In this document: positions 44,401 through 53,791 of the stretch, piece by piece
Layout: each line of letters opens with the position of its first letter
How positions within the stretch are numbered: the first letter of the stretch is position 1
From: Chitinophaga sp. E66
GTDB taxonomy: Bacteria > Bacteroidota > Bacteroidia > Chitinophagales > Chitinophagaceae
Length of the DNA: 64,000 nucleotides
Direction: 5' to 3'
Assembly (NCBI GenBank): GCA_019285755.1
Contig: CP079103.1
Coordinates: 4,869,001-4,933,000 of the forward strand
The notes under the pieces: model-generated
Database searches by the model: none
The model's input: only the letters and a program-made list of their open reading frames with translations
Told to the model about the DNA's origin: nothing
Position numbers and translations under genes: made by a program

Positions 44401-45094
44401 AACCTGGCCCAGAACATCAACTTCGCCGTTGGCCCCTCCATTACGGCCGCAACGCTGGAGCCGGAGAACAATTACGGCCGCTATCTCGACGACTTCGACA
44501 AAACGGACTCCGCCCGCCTCTACGCGAATAAAAGCTACGCAGGCCTGCGGGTACTTTCGCGATCGACACCCGCGACAATAAGCTTGTCGCCACCCGCGGA
44601 CTGCTCTGGAATACTTCCATTCTCGGCAGTAAAGGCCTCACCGGCGCCAGCAGGAATATGCTGCAGGTGCGGTCGGACATGAGCATTTACGCTTCCCTTG
44701 GCCTGCCGCCCAATGTAGTGCTGGTAACCCGCCTCGGCGGCGGCTATACCAGGGCAACCCTGAATTCTTCCAGGCGCTTTCGCTTGGCGGCACCGCGAAC
44801 CTGCGCGGCTACCGCAACAACCGTTTCACCGGCCACGGAATGTTTTACAATAACATGGAGCTCCGCGTGAAGCTGTTCGATTTCACATCCTACATCCTGC
44901 CCGGCTCAGTAGGCCTCATCGCGTTCAACGATGTAGGGCGTGTATGGTACCGGGGAGAAGACTCCGGGCAATGGCACAACGGCTTCGGCGGCGGCCTGTA
45001 CTTCTCGCCGGTTAACCTGGTGGTGATCACGGCCGTGGTGGGCCACTCTTCTGAAGACACCCTGCCGTATGTAACGTTCGGATTTAAATTCTAA
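41481..45094 (+). CDS. Metallophosphoesterase / kinase-like region / BamA-type barrel fusion, frameshifted
   Basis: About 1204 residues. A signal peptide (KYLALLILACLLLRAAAQ) leads to a calcineurin-like phosphatase with IILIGDAGE, VLFLGDNVYP, FVPGNHDW, HHPLRS and VAGHEHTLQL. Residues about 400-640 carry WVLRSLVKNP, DFFIGDWDRHDDQWRW and RDRDQAFF, resembling the lysine, catalytic loop and metal site of atypical kinases. From about residue 850 an outer-membrane surface-antigen (BamA/D15) barrel follows, with LSLGGTANLRGYRNNRF and FNDVGRVWYRGE, ending VTFGFKF. More than ten single-base breaks (for example near 41520, 42110, 42990, 43275, 43915, 44065 and 44760). The start TTG at 41481 overlaps the upstream TGA; an ATG may be miscalled there. 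Confidence 0.85.
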
Positions 45095-45111
45095 ACGATT
45101 ATATCAACATG

Positions 45112-45151
45112 AAAAAGGCCGCCTCCTGTTACGGAGACGGCCTCTTTTTTT
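45112..45151. terminator. Rho-independent terminator
   Basis: Eleven-base stem AGGCCGCCTCC / GGAGACGGCCT with one mismatch, flanked by AAAAA on the left and a T-run on the right, between the convergent phosphatase-barrel and GAF genes. Works in either direction. Confidence 0.85.
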
Positions 45152-45161
45152 ATGGCAATCG

Positions 45162-47541
45162 TTAATTGACGTTTTCAACCCCGCTGGGAGCAGGCAGTGC
45201 ACGGCCCAGGTTCACGGTAAGGCGGATGGCTTTGAGGCCGCTGACGCCCTGCAGTTCCTCCAGGTCCAGCATCTCCACATCGCGCAGCAGGATGTCTTTG
45301 TCGATAAGGAAGTCGATATACTTGCGGTACTCTTCGGCTTCGCGGGTGTATGAATATACGATCGCGATCTTACCTGGCTGCGTCAGTCGTTCGTTCGTGT
45401 CTTTGATGCGGACCTTATCGATCCGTTTCTTCATGATCTCGTAACGCATATTGTAAGCGCCCTCCACATCAAACCGCCTTTCATCTTTCCTGAAACTGAT
45501 AGCGATGGGGTTGGAATGCGCGAGGATCAGCTGCGTGGTATGCAGCGGCAATTTCAGCGAAGGCACCAGGCCGTTCGTCAGCCGCGCGATCTTCGCCATA
45601 GACGAGAGCTGCCACAGCCGGAGGTTACGCAGGTACATCATATCGAATTTGCGCTCCGGCGCAATAGATTGGCCGATGTAAATATTATACTCTACACCGT
45701 CGGTTCTGTACTTCTCGAAGTAGCAGGGATAGGATCGTTGCAACTCATCTTTTTCCTTTTCGAGGAAATTGTTGATGACGGAATTGATCTCACGCAGGCT
45801 TTCTTCATATTCGCGGCGGTGATGGTAGATATGCCCGGTATGCTTGTCGATTTTCGTGAAATACTCATTGAGCAAGGGCTTCAGCCCTTCTTCGCTATCG
45901 TAAAGGTGCCTGAACGTTGGCGCTATTTCATGATCCAGGAACTCGTTGATCTTCACTTCGTCTTCCGCGAACAGGGTATCGTGCATACTTTTGAGCATGC
46001 GGTTGTTCTTGTACTGCAGTTCTTCGAGCAAGGGCAGGTGCAGGTTTCCATTGATGCTTTTGAATGTCTGCTGGATGAGCTGCAGCTGTTCCCGGAGGTC
46101 GTCACGGATCGCCGTGCCCCTTTCCACGGAACTGTTGCGGATGTCTACCGCGCCATAGAGCGGGTACACGTCTTCGAAAAGGATATTCCCGATATCTTTC
46201 TGCTTAACGTTCTTCGGCGTATGGAGGTACTCCAGGCCGCTTCGGTGAATTTCCATTCCACGGCAGGCTGCAGGGCGGTGAACTGATCCTTGATCACTTC
46301 GTTGATCCGCTCATTGGCCAGCTCCACGCTCCGGCGCAACAGTAACGAGCCCAGTGCATAGATGGGCTGGAGGTTAGAAAGTATCTCGTAGTCGAGGGGC
46401 GTCTTTTCCGACGTAGCCAGTTCCAGCATGCCGAGGAGATTATTCTCGTGCAGGATGGGGAACAGCACGAAGCTCTTGATGCCATGCAGCGGCAGGTATT
46501 TGAGAAAAGGGTATAGCTCCACGGTTTCCCGGGTCACTTCATCCAAAACCAGCGGGTGCGGGTTGGCCTTGAGGTACGTCATCAGCTGATCATTGAGCGA
46601 CAACCGCTCCTGCTCGCTGCGGGCGCTGCTGAAAATGATGCTTTGCGAAACGTAGGTGGTTTCCAGTACGCTGCGGTTATTGACTTTGAGGAAGGGAATG
46701 AGGTGAATGTTCAGGTCGGCGCGGCCGGCGAGTGTTTTGAGATATTCCCTTGCCTGCGTGTAAGTCTTCAGCTCATTGTCTTTCCGGATGTTGAGCACAA
46801 GGCTCTTCATGCCATTCACGACCTGGTCGCGCGTGACGTCCTGTATAGTCCAGATAACGAACCCTTCCAGGGCAAACGCGTCAAGCGGCACCAGCTCCTG
46901 CAGTATGGACAAATCCTGGGTACGGAAATCGCCCGCGCAGATATTGCCGCAGTCCAGCTTCGGCAGTTCGCCTTTCAGCCGCACGTCCACGAACCGAGGG
47001 TCGATGTTTACCTTGATATACCTGGTGAGCCCGTCTTCCGGGAAGCTGATGGTATGTACGATATCGGTGTCGTAGTTGATCTGCAGGTTGTACCACCTTT
47101 CCAGGATGAGTTTATAGAGCCACGAGAGTTTATCGCGGCGGATCTTGTCGGGAGACATTCCTTTCGGCGTGGCCAGCAGGTCTTTCCGTCTTCCGTGAAT
47201 ATCTGCTGGAACCTGTCCGAATAGTAAAATATGGCGAACCGGTAAGGTACGCCGATGCCGAATATATCGCGGGTATCGTCTATGGTGACGGGAAATACGG
47301 TGGCGGTCACCAGGTCGAGGTATTCCTGGTATTTAGCGACGTCTACATCGCTGGCTAAGGGCTGGCTCAGTTCCGGATTGCTTTCAAAATGCCGTACGAT
47401 CTCGGTAAAGAATGCGGCCCTGGCTCCTTTTGCATGCTGCGCTTTATCCTTCATGAAACGCACGAAGGGAACGAATGAGATATGGCTCTCTATCAGATGC
47501 TCCTCTATCAGCTGATCCCGGTTTGCGGTAAGTATCTTCAT
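45162..47541 (-). CDS. Large GAF-domain protein of unknown function, frameshifted
   Basis: Cytosolic protein of about 793 residues with no signal peptide or membrane segment. The N-terminal part (MKILTANRDQLIEEHLIESH, VFPVTIDDTRDIFGIGVPYR) matches no domain I know. Residues about 290-400 form a GAF domain (YVSQSIIFSSARSEQERLSL, IKSFVLFPILHENNLLGMLE). The rest is largely helical with charged stretches (REEYEESLREIN-like and KRIDKVRIKDTNERL) and ends in a beta segment. No kinase, cyclase or DNA-binding output is visible, so it may act by protein contact or bind a small molecule. Breaks near 46235 and 47190. It lies downstream of lysA and the DUF3267 gene. Confidence 0.8.
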
Positions 47542-47609
47542 AATTTTCTAAACCTTTATGGCTAACAGCGACAGTGCAGGATAACAGAATAGTCTTGGGG
47601 GAATAGTTG

Positions 47610-48228
47610 CTATTGCAAAGTTACGTAAAAATACGAAATACGGGCATCGGCGTCGTCGAAGGTAAGGGGTTTCAGATGACGAAATCCGTGCATATATCCG
47701 CACAGGCCGAAGTCGCCCATGCAGCAAAGGGTATGAAAGGCGTACATGCCTGTCAGGAAGGCCTGCCAGGCCGGAGGGGCTCCCAGGCCACAAAGGCCAT
47801 GATTCCGGAGAGCACGAAAAAGGGGCCCAGGGCAATGACCAGCATTTGCCGGTAATTCACGGCAAAATCATGCGCTACGGCATAAAACATGAGCTTCTTC
47901 CACACCACGCCGTACCGCACGTCCTTCGCGCCGAAAAGGCGGAATAACAGGCCGTGGATCAGTTCGTGAATGGGAATGAGGAGGATAACGCCGGCGATGC
48001 CGAGGGAAAACCATATGAAGAAGCTGCCGACCGACAGGTCGCCGGACTTTGCCATTGTATGATACCCCGGCCCAGGAGCCCTCCGCCGATGACGAGGGCC
48101 AGCATAAGGAGCCAGTAAAGAGAGCCCCTGCGCACGCCTTCTTTGATGGGTACGAGCAGCTCGCTGATGCGGAAGCTGGAATGCTCGGTATACCCTTCGT
48201 TCAGGAGCTCGTCGCGCAGGGACTTCAT
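47610..48228 (-). CDS. DUF3267 membrane zinc-protease-like protein, frameshifted
   Basis: Integral membrane protein of about 206 residues. Four hydrophobic segments are visible, for example YWLLMLALVIGGGLLGRGII, FIWFSLGIAGVILLIPI and MLVIALGPFFVLSGIMAFVA. The second is followed at once by HELIHGLLFRLFGAKDVRYG, the HExxH motif of putative zincin peptidases in the DUF3267 family. The end is HLKPLTFDDADARISYFYVT. Breaks near 47770 and 48055. It begins 2 bp after the lysA stop, which implies co-transcription, but no functional tie with lysine synthesis is evident. Substrate unknown. Confidence 0.82.
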
Positions 48229-48230
48229 GA

Positions 48231-49457
48231 TTAAAGCGCTATTTCCACCTGGTTTTTCAGCAGGTCCTCGATCGTATCGCGCTTGCGGATCAGGTGGGCT
48301 TTGCCGTCTTTTACCAATACCTCTGCAGGTTTCAGGCGGGAGTTAAAGTTGCTGGACATCTCGAAACCATAGGCGCCGGCGTTGTAGAACACCAGGAAGT
48401 CGCCTTCCCGTACTTCGCTGATCTTGCGATCCCAGCCGAAGGTGTCCGTTTCACAGATATTGCCCACAACGGTATAGATGCGCTCCGTCCCTTTCGGGTT
48501 GGAGATATTCTTGATGAGGTGGAAGGAATCGTAGAACATGGGGCGGATCAGGTGGTTGAAACCGCTGTTCACGCCAACGAACACAGTAGCGGTCGTCTGC
48601 TTGATAACGTTGGCTTTTACCACGAAATAGCCGCACTGGCTCACGAGGAACTTACCCGGCTCAAACCAGAGTTGCAGGGGCCGCTTGTACGACTTGGCGA
48701 ACTTGTTGAAGGCCTCGGTCAGCTTCCTGCCCAGCAGGTCGATGTCCGTTTCCGGATCTCCTTGCTGGTATGCTACCTTGAACCCGCTGCCCAGGTCGAT
48801 GAACTCCAGGTCGGGGAAGTGCTCGGTCATTTCGAACATGATCTCCACCCCGCGGAGGAAAACGTCTACGTCTTTGATCTCGGAGCCGGTATGCATGTGG
48901 AGACCGGTCACCTTCAGTTTGGTGCTCTTCACGATCCGCTCGATGTGGCGCATCTGGTGAATGGAGATACCGAACTTGCTGTCTACGTGACCCGTTGAGA
49001 TCTTGAAGTTGCCGCCCGCCATGATGTGGGGGTTCAGGCGGATGCAGATCGGGTAGCTGTCCCCGAACTGGTTGCCGAACTGCTCCAGGATGGAGATGTT
49101 GTCGATATTGATGTTCACGCCCAGTTCCTTTGCCGCGATGATCTCACTGAGATCCACGCAGTTGGGCGTAAAGATGATGTTCTTGGGTTCGAAGCCGGCT
49201 TTCAGGCCCAGCTGCACTTCCTGGATGCTCACCGTGTCCAGCCCGCAGCCCAGGGAGTTGATGTAACGCAGCACGTTGACGTTCGTCAGCGCCTTGCAGG
49301 CGTAGAAAAAGCGCGCATCGGCCTTGCTGAAGGCTGTCTTCAGCTTTTCATACTGTATCTTGATCTTCTCGGCGTGATAGATATACACCGGTGTACCGAA
49401 TTCCTGCGCTGTTTTCACCAGAAAGTCCGCGCTGAGTACGTCGCTTTGTTTAGCCAT
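48231..49457 (-). CDS. lysA: Diaminopimelate decarboxylase
   Basis: PLP enzyme converting meso-diaminopimelate to L-lysine, the last step of lysine synthesis, cytosolic, 408 residues with an intact frame. The PLP lysine is in RFFYACKALTN near residue 55, the TIM-barrel histidine in GLHMHTGSEI, the phosphate-binding glycines in FIDLGSGFKV, and the carboxylate-binding segment in FEPGKFLVSQCGYF. The active-site cysteine region is VGNICETDTFG and a late tyrosine lies in FYNAGAYGF. Length and order match the family. Downstream lie the DUF3267 and GAF genes on the same strand. Confidence 0.97.
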   Translation of the reverse strand: MAKQSDVLSADFLVKTAQEFGTPVYIYHAEKIKIQYEKLKTAFSKADARFFYACKALTNVNVLRYINSLGCGLDTVSIQEVQLGLKAGFEPKNIIFTPNCVDLSEIIAAKELGVNINIDNISILEQFGNQFGDSYPICIRLNPHIMAGGNFKISTGHVDSKFGISIHQMRHIERIVKSTKLKVTGLHMHTGSEIKDVDVFLRGVEIMFEMTEHFPDLEFIDLGSGFKVAYQQGDPETDIDLLGRKLTEAFNKFAKSYKRPLQLWFEPGKFLVSQCGYFVVKANVIKQTTATVFVGVNSGFNHLIRPMFYDSFHLIKNISNPKGTERIYTVVGNICETDTFGWDRKISEVREGDFLVFYNAGAYGFEMSSNFNSRLKPAEVLVKDGKAHLIRKRDTIEDLLKNQVEIAL

Positions 49458-49495
49458 TGTATCGGGTAAATTGAATGTGCGAAAATAATAAGAAA

Positions 49496-49881
49496 TTAAT
49501 CTTCCTGCATAAAATCGTCAAGGTCGCGCCGCTCTTTCTTGGTCGGCCTGCCGATCTTGCTCTGCCGTTTACCCGTATCGAAGCTGGATGCCATGCGTTT
49601 ATTGAGGTCCAGATCCTCTTCCGGCGTCAGGTCGATATAATACTTTACGGCTTCCGAAAAAGCCTGCCGGTTGGCCAGTAAACCGGTCACTTTCACCCGC
49701 CACTTGCGGGTTTCCGTCCGGATGTCGTACTCATCCCCACATTTACCGCCTTGGCGGCCTTCACGCTTACCCCGTTCAGTTTCACCTTTCCCGCGTCGCA
49801 TGCCGCCGCGGCGGCCGACCGGGTCTTAAACACCCGGATGGCCCAGAGGTATTTGTCTACACGCAGTTTTTCAGCTGTCAT
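49496..49881 (-). CDS. hslR: S4-domain RNA-binding protein (Hsp15-like), frameshifted
   Basis: Small basic RNA-binding protein of about 128 residues. The S4 domain covers LRVDKYLWAIRVFKTRSAAA and ACDAGKVKLNGVSVKAAKAV, followed by GDEYDIRTETRKWRVKVTGL. The tail is charged (KIGRPTKKERRDLDDF). In Escherichia coli Hsp15 rescues blocked 50S subunits carrying nascent chains; a similar ribosome-linked role is likely. One break near 49735. The ATG at 49881 is chosen; a TATTTTTG box ends only five bases before it, so the message may be leaderless. Confidence 0.88.
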
Positions 49882-49966
49882 CCTGCAAAAATACGAAACC
49901 AACGTTTCCTTCCCACCCTGTTTGACGTATGCCGGTCGTCACAAATCCCCCTTTCCGTCAATTTAC

Positions 49967-50097
49967 TACCTGCCAACCTTGTCACAAGATTGTCTTGTGA
50001 CCTATCTATCACCTACCTATGTCCTATCTATGACCTATCTATGTCTTATCCTAATAAGAGGATAGGACATAGATAGGTCATTGGTAGTTGGCAGGTA
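49967..50097. repeat. Nested inverted repeats with an 11-bp tandem array
   Basis: An 11-bp unit, CCTATCTATGW, is repeated about five times from 50001 to 50055 with small changes. The last two units pair with an inverted copy, making a 23-bp arm (50030-50052) and its complement (50059-50081) with one mismatch and a 6-nt loop. A separate perfect 9-bp inverted repeat GTCACAAGA-TTG-TCTTGTGAC lies at 49981-50001. An outer pair, TACCTGCCAAC at 49967 and its complement at 50087, encloses the whole set. It sits between the divergent hslR and antiporter genes. The rest of the gap (50098-50336) is G/A-rich with no gene. Confidence 0.85.
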
Positions 50098-50336
50098 TTT
50101 CACATATAAGTATGCGTATAAGGGTGGATAATGCAAAATGGAGGGATGGAAGGAGGTGGTAAAGAGAAGGCGGTAGTCTGGAAGGAGGACGATGGAAGCT
50201 GTAGGCCGGCAGTTGTGAAATGACGAAGCCGCCGTTGCGTCGCACACTTCAGCGGTTGGGAAGTCTGGCCGGGCGGGCTTAACATAGATATTCCAGGCTG
50301 GTTTTGTATCTTACGTGCCTCAAATCCAACGCCTCC

Positions 50337-51749
50337 ATGCAAAAACGGCACCTGCTTTACCCCTTGATTATTGGCCTTTTCGGGGTGATGATCTGGTTTA
50401 TCATCTCCCAGGGCATGCACTTACCGCCGCCCCAGCCGCCGATCCCCTCCTGCACCCCGTTGCTCCCGCCGCCGCGCCGGCCAGCGGCAGCCTGATGACG
50501 GATTTGCTGCACCACCTGCAACATCCGCTCAGTATGCTTTTGTTGCAGATCATCGTGATCCTCTGCGTGTCGCGCGCATTTGGATATTTGGCCCGTAAGA
50601 TCGGGCAACCCGCCGTTATCGGTGAAACCATCGCGGGCATCGTACTGGGCCCTTCCCTCCTCGGGCTCTTCTTCCCGGAAGTGATGGCCGGCCTGTTCCC
50701 TAAATCCTCGCTGCCGGCCTTGCAGTTCCTCAGCCAGATAGGCCTCGCGTTCTTCATGTTCATCGTAGGCATGGAGCTGGATCTGTCCAAAATCCGCCAG
50801 AAGGCCCACGACGCGGTAATGATCAGCCACGCCAGTATCGTGATCCCTTTCTTCCTCGGCGTTTGCCTGGCCTATTTCACGTTTAGCCAGTTCGCCCCGG
50901 CAAATGTCGGCTTCCTGAGCTTTGCCCTGTTTATGGGCATCGCCATGAGCGTAACGGCCTTCCCGTACTGGCGCGTATCGTGCAGGAGCGCAAACTCACT
51001 GGTACCCCATTGGGCGCCATGGCCATCACCTGCGCCGCGGCGGATGATATCACCGCCTGGTGCATCCTGGCCATCGTTGTTGCGATCGCCAAATCAGCCG
51101 GTATAGCCAGCGCATTGATCACCATCGCCCTGGCAATAGTGTTCGTTGCAGGGATGCTCTACCTGGTGCGCCCCTGGCTGAAGCGCCGTATGAGCACCCT
51201 CCATGGGAATAAGACCAAAGTAGCCCTGGGCTTCTTCGTTTTGCTGATCGCAGGTTATATCGCCGAAGTGATCGGTATCCACCTGCTGTTCGGAGCGTTC
51301 CTTGCCGGCGTAATCATGCCCGCCGAAACCAATATCAAACAAGTACTACAGGATAAACTGGAAGATGTAAGCGTGGTGATCCTCCTCCCTATCTTCTTTG
51401 CCTTTACTGGTCTCCGTACCCAGATCGGCCTCCTGAACGAAGGGCACCTCTGGGGCGTTTTCGCCGTCATCATGCTGGTGGCGGTGTCTGGTAAATTCGC
51501 CGGCTCCGCGTTCACCGCCAAACTCATGGGACAGTCGTGGGAAGAATCCTCTCCATCGGCGCCCTCATGAACACCCGCGGGCTCATGGAACTGGTGGTGC
51601 TCAATATCGGCTACGACCTCGGCATCCTGACCCCGCAGGTCTTCGCCATGCTGGTGCTCATGGCCCTGGCTACCACCTTCATGACCGGCCCCCTGCTGGA
51701 TTATTTCGGATGGTACTTTCATGGGCGTAAGGCAAAAGCGCTTTCCTGA
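50337..51749 (+). CDS. CPA2-family cation:proton antiporter (KefB/NapA-like), frameshifted
   Basis: Inner-membrane monovalent cation/H+ antiporter of about 470 residues. A first helix (LLYPLIIGLFGVMIWFII) and an Ala/Pro-rich linker precede the exchanger domain: IGQPAVIGETIAGIVLGPSL, LSQIGLAFFMFIVGMELDLS and a helix with AITCAAADDITAWCILAI, whose paired aspartates (ADD) are the typical ion-binding site of electrogenic CPA2 exchangers. Later AEVIGIHLLFGAFLAGVIMP and LMNTRGLMELVVLNIGYDLG. There is no C-terminal TrkA-N regulatory domain. Breaks near 50425, 50960 and 51540. Na+ versus K+ selectivity is not decidable. A repeat-rich 450-bp leader region precedes it. Confidence 0.9.
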
Positions 51750-51765
51750 ACCTGCCTTCTACTAC

Positions 51766-51818
51766 TATATAAATGCCGGGGGCCCTTGCGTTGCTGCAAG
51801 GGCCCCGGCATTTATATA
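51766..51818. terminator. Long perfect bidirectional terminator
   Basis: Inverted repeat of more than 20 bp (TATATAAATGCCGGGG... with its complement), short loop GTTGCT, between the convergent antiporter and carboxypeptidase-domain lipoprotein genes. One base asymmetry in the central G/C run may be another miscalled homopolymer. Confidence 0.85.
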
Positions 51819-51828
51819 AATTGGTATA

Positions 51829-53588
51829 TTACCATCCAACAGCCTCTAATATCTTCACCACGAACTTACCGTCGTAGATCTCGATTTTAGTGCTGGTTCC
51901 TTTCAAGGTAGCGGTCCCGGAGAAAGAACCTATCATGTAACCGTATGACCATCCATCGTTACGGGATAGTTTAATTGTCGCCTTTTCGGCCGTATACTCC
52001 TTATTGCCGAATCTTACCAACAGCGGGCCTTCATATGTTGCTCCGGTACTCTGGCCTGTAAAATCCAGGGTTAATACTTCCTGTGCGGTCGTCCTTACCT
52101 CGCTATAGGTAACTCCATTATCATAAAGGTAAGCTACAGCCTCATTAACATTGGTATAAATGAACTGCTGCTGCGCAGCGCCATCACGGTACCAGAAAGA
52201 AGCGCCTACTTGCGGAACGTCCACACAGTGTTCGACGTCGCCCAGATTTTTAGCAGTAGGCGTTGCCGGCATGGTTTCCGTCAGTATTTTAACTTCCTTG
52301 TCCTTGTTAAGCACTTTCAGCTTAACAGCAGCGCCGGCAGGGCCATACAGCTGAAACTTGTGTTCCACATCGGTATACATGCTGGCTACAACCGCATTAT
52401 TATGCTCCAGGATAACCAAACCGTCTATCGGCTTACCGTCACAATCGACGATGCGCCCGGTCAGGGTAGGCCCGCAGGCCAGTGTGATATCCTGTACCGA
52501 GGTGGCGCCTTCATTCACCGCGGGGATGTCTTTGGTGAACGTCCGCCCGAAATTATGCTCCGAAACAATCCGGACAGATAACGCCCTGTTACCGGGAACG
52601 ATCAATGAATAGTTACCATCCCTGTCCGTATAGGTCGACAGTTGCCCGATGAAGACCACCGCTCCGGATACTGGCGAGTTATTGCTGCAGCCGTCTACCA
52701 CTTTCCCTTTTACCGTGGCGGCTTTTTCAGGCAGGTCCAGGTTCCAGGTAGAGAAGTGATTGACGGTGCCTACATAGGCATTGCCATTTTCGTGGCGCTG
52801 CCTTCTTCCTTCCAAATACCGGTATTCACGTCGAAATGCCAGAGGGGAATGGTATTAAGTGTGCTGGTCTGCCCGGTAACGATGGGAAACTTCAGGGTTG
52901 CCGCTTTCCCGTTTTTCAATTGCAGCTTAGCGCCATCGTCACTTTTCAGTTCTACGTCGAGCATACCATAGGAGTACAATACCACCGATGAGTTGTCGGT
53001 CCTCGTTCCCGAAGATCACCTCCAGGAATTTTGAGGGCGAAATTCTTATCCGCCGGACTAATGTGACCAGCGAAAATATTAACGGTACCCGTGAAGGCGC
53101 TGCCATCGGCTTTAGCTATCCCGTCCGCCGGGATCGTGATCTCCGCGCCGCTCTGCAGGGTAAAACTGCCTCCGGCCGCGGATGCGAATTGACGCTTGAT
53201 TTCAGGAGTCGACAGCGCCAGCATAAGACCGGCTTGTCCATTGCTGCCGGGCACCCTTCGCACTGGGAGATATAACCGGCCTTGGAACAATCCACCAGCA
53301 GCATATTTCCTGCTCCGGTTTTGACATCGGTTATTATGAAAGTACCGTTATCAGCTGATGTGGCTTGCTTACCGTCTGCTTTGACGATAGCCCCGGCCAG
53401 AGGGTGGCCGAATTCATCAATAACGGTACCGCGTAACGTTACGGGCACACCGGAATCAGGGGATTGGGGCCTGGGGTTTCTTCGCCGGATCCGGGCTTCT
53501 TCGTGCAGGAAACAATGAGTTGCGTCCAGAGGAGGATGAGCAGAAAGAAACGGAAGAATGATTTTTGGGGACTTGATTTGGAAAACAT
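51829..53588 (-). CDS. Carboxypeptidase-regulatory-like-domain surface lipoprotein, copy A, frameshifted
   Basis: Exported lipoprotein of about 586 residues. The signal is FFRFFLLILLWTQLIVSC (cysteine about residue 28). Three carboxypeptidase-regulatory-like beta-sandwich domains can be seen: VTLRGTVIDEFGHPLAGAIV, ATVKGKVVDGCSNNSPVSGA and LTGRIVDCDGKPIDGLVILE. Between the first and second is a middle block (SGAEITIPADGIAKADGSAF, IPLWHFDVNTGIWKEEG, VGTVNHFSTWNLD). Clear paralogue of the next gene, with the same domain order. Breaks near 52790, 53010, 53260 and 53455. No enzyme motif is visible, so a structural or binding surface role is likely. Ends next to a strong terminator. Confidence 0.82.
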
Positions 53589-53740
53589 GGTTTAAGTATT
53601 AAACATCAATTGAATTACTATATGCAAGAAACGACACATATGTATAGAAGTTTAACCCTGAAGGTTGAAATGCTAGCAGGGCTATCCGGACCGTTAAACC
53701 CGTATTTTAAAGTGATTATGAACTGCGTCAGGGGCGTAAA

Positions 53741-53766
53741 AAAGCGCTGTGATGTCACAGCGCTTT
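53741..53766. terminator. Hairpin terminator after copy B
   Basis: Perfect 12-bp stem AAAGCGCTGTGA / TCACAGCGCTTT with a 2-nt loop, 26 bp downstream of the stop of the minus-strand copy B gene. Nothing else is seen in 53589-53740. Confidence 0.75.
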
Positions 53767-53791
53767 GCCTGTAAGTTCGGCTGGCTTTGTA

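Noticed and set aside
50001..50055. CRISPR-like array
   Set aside because: The 11-bp units abut each other with no spacers, and no cas genes are present.
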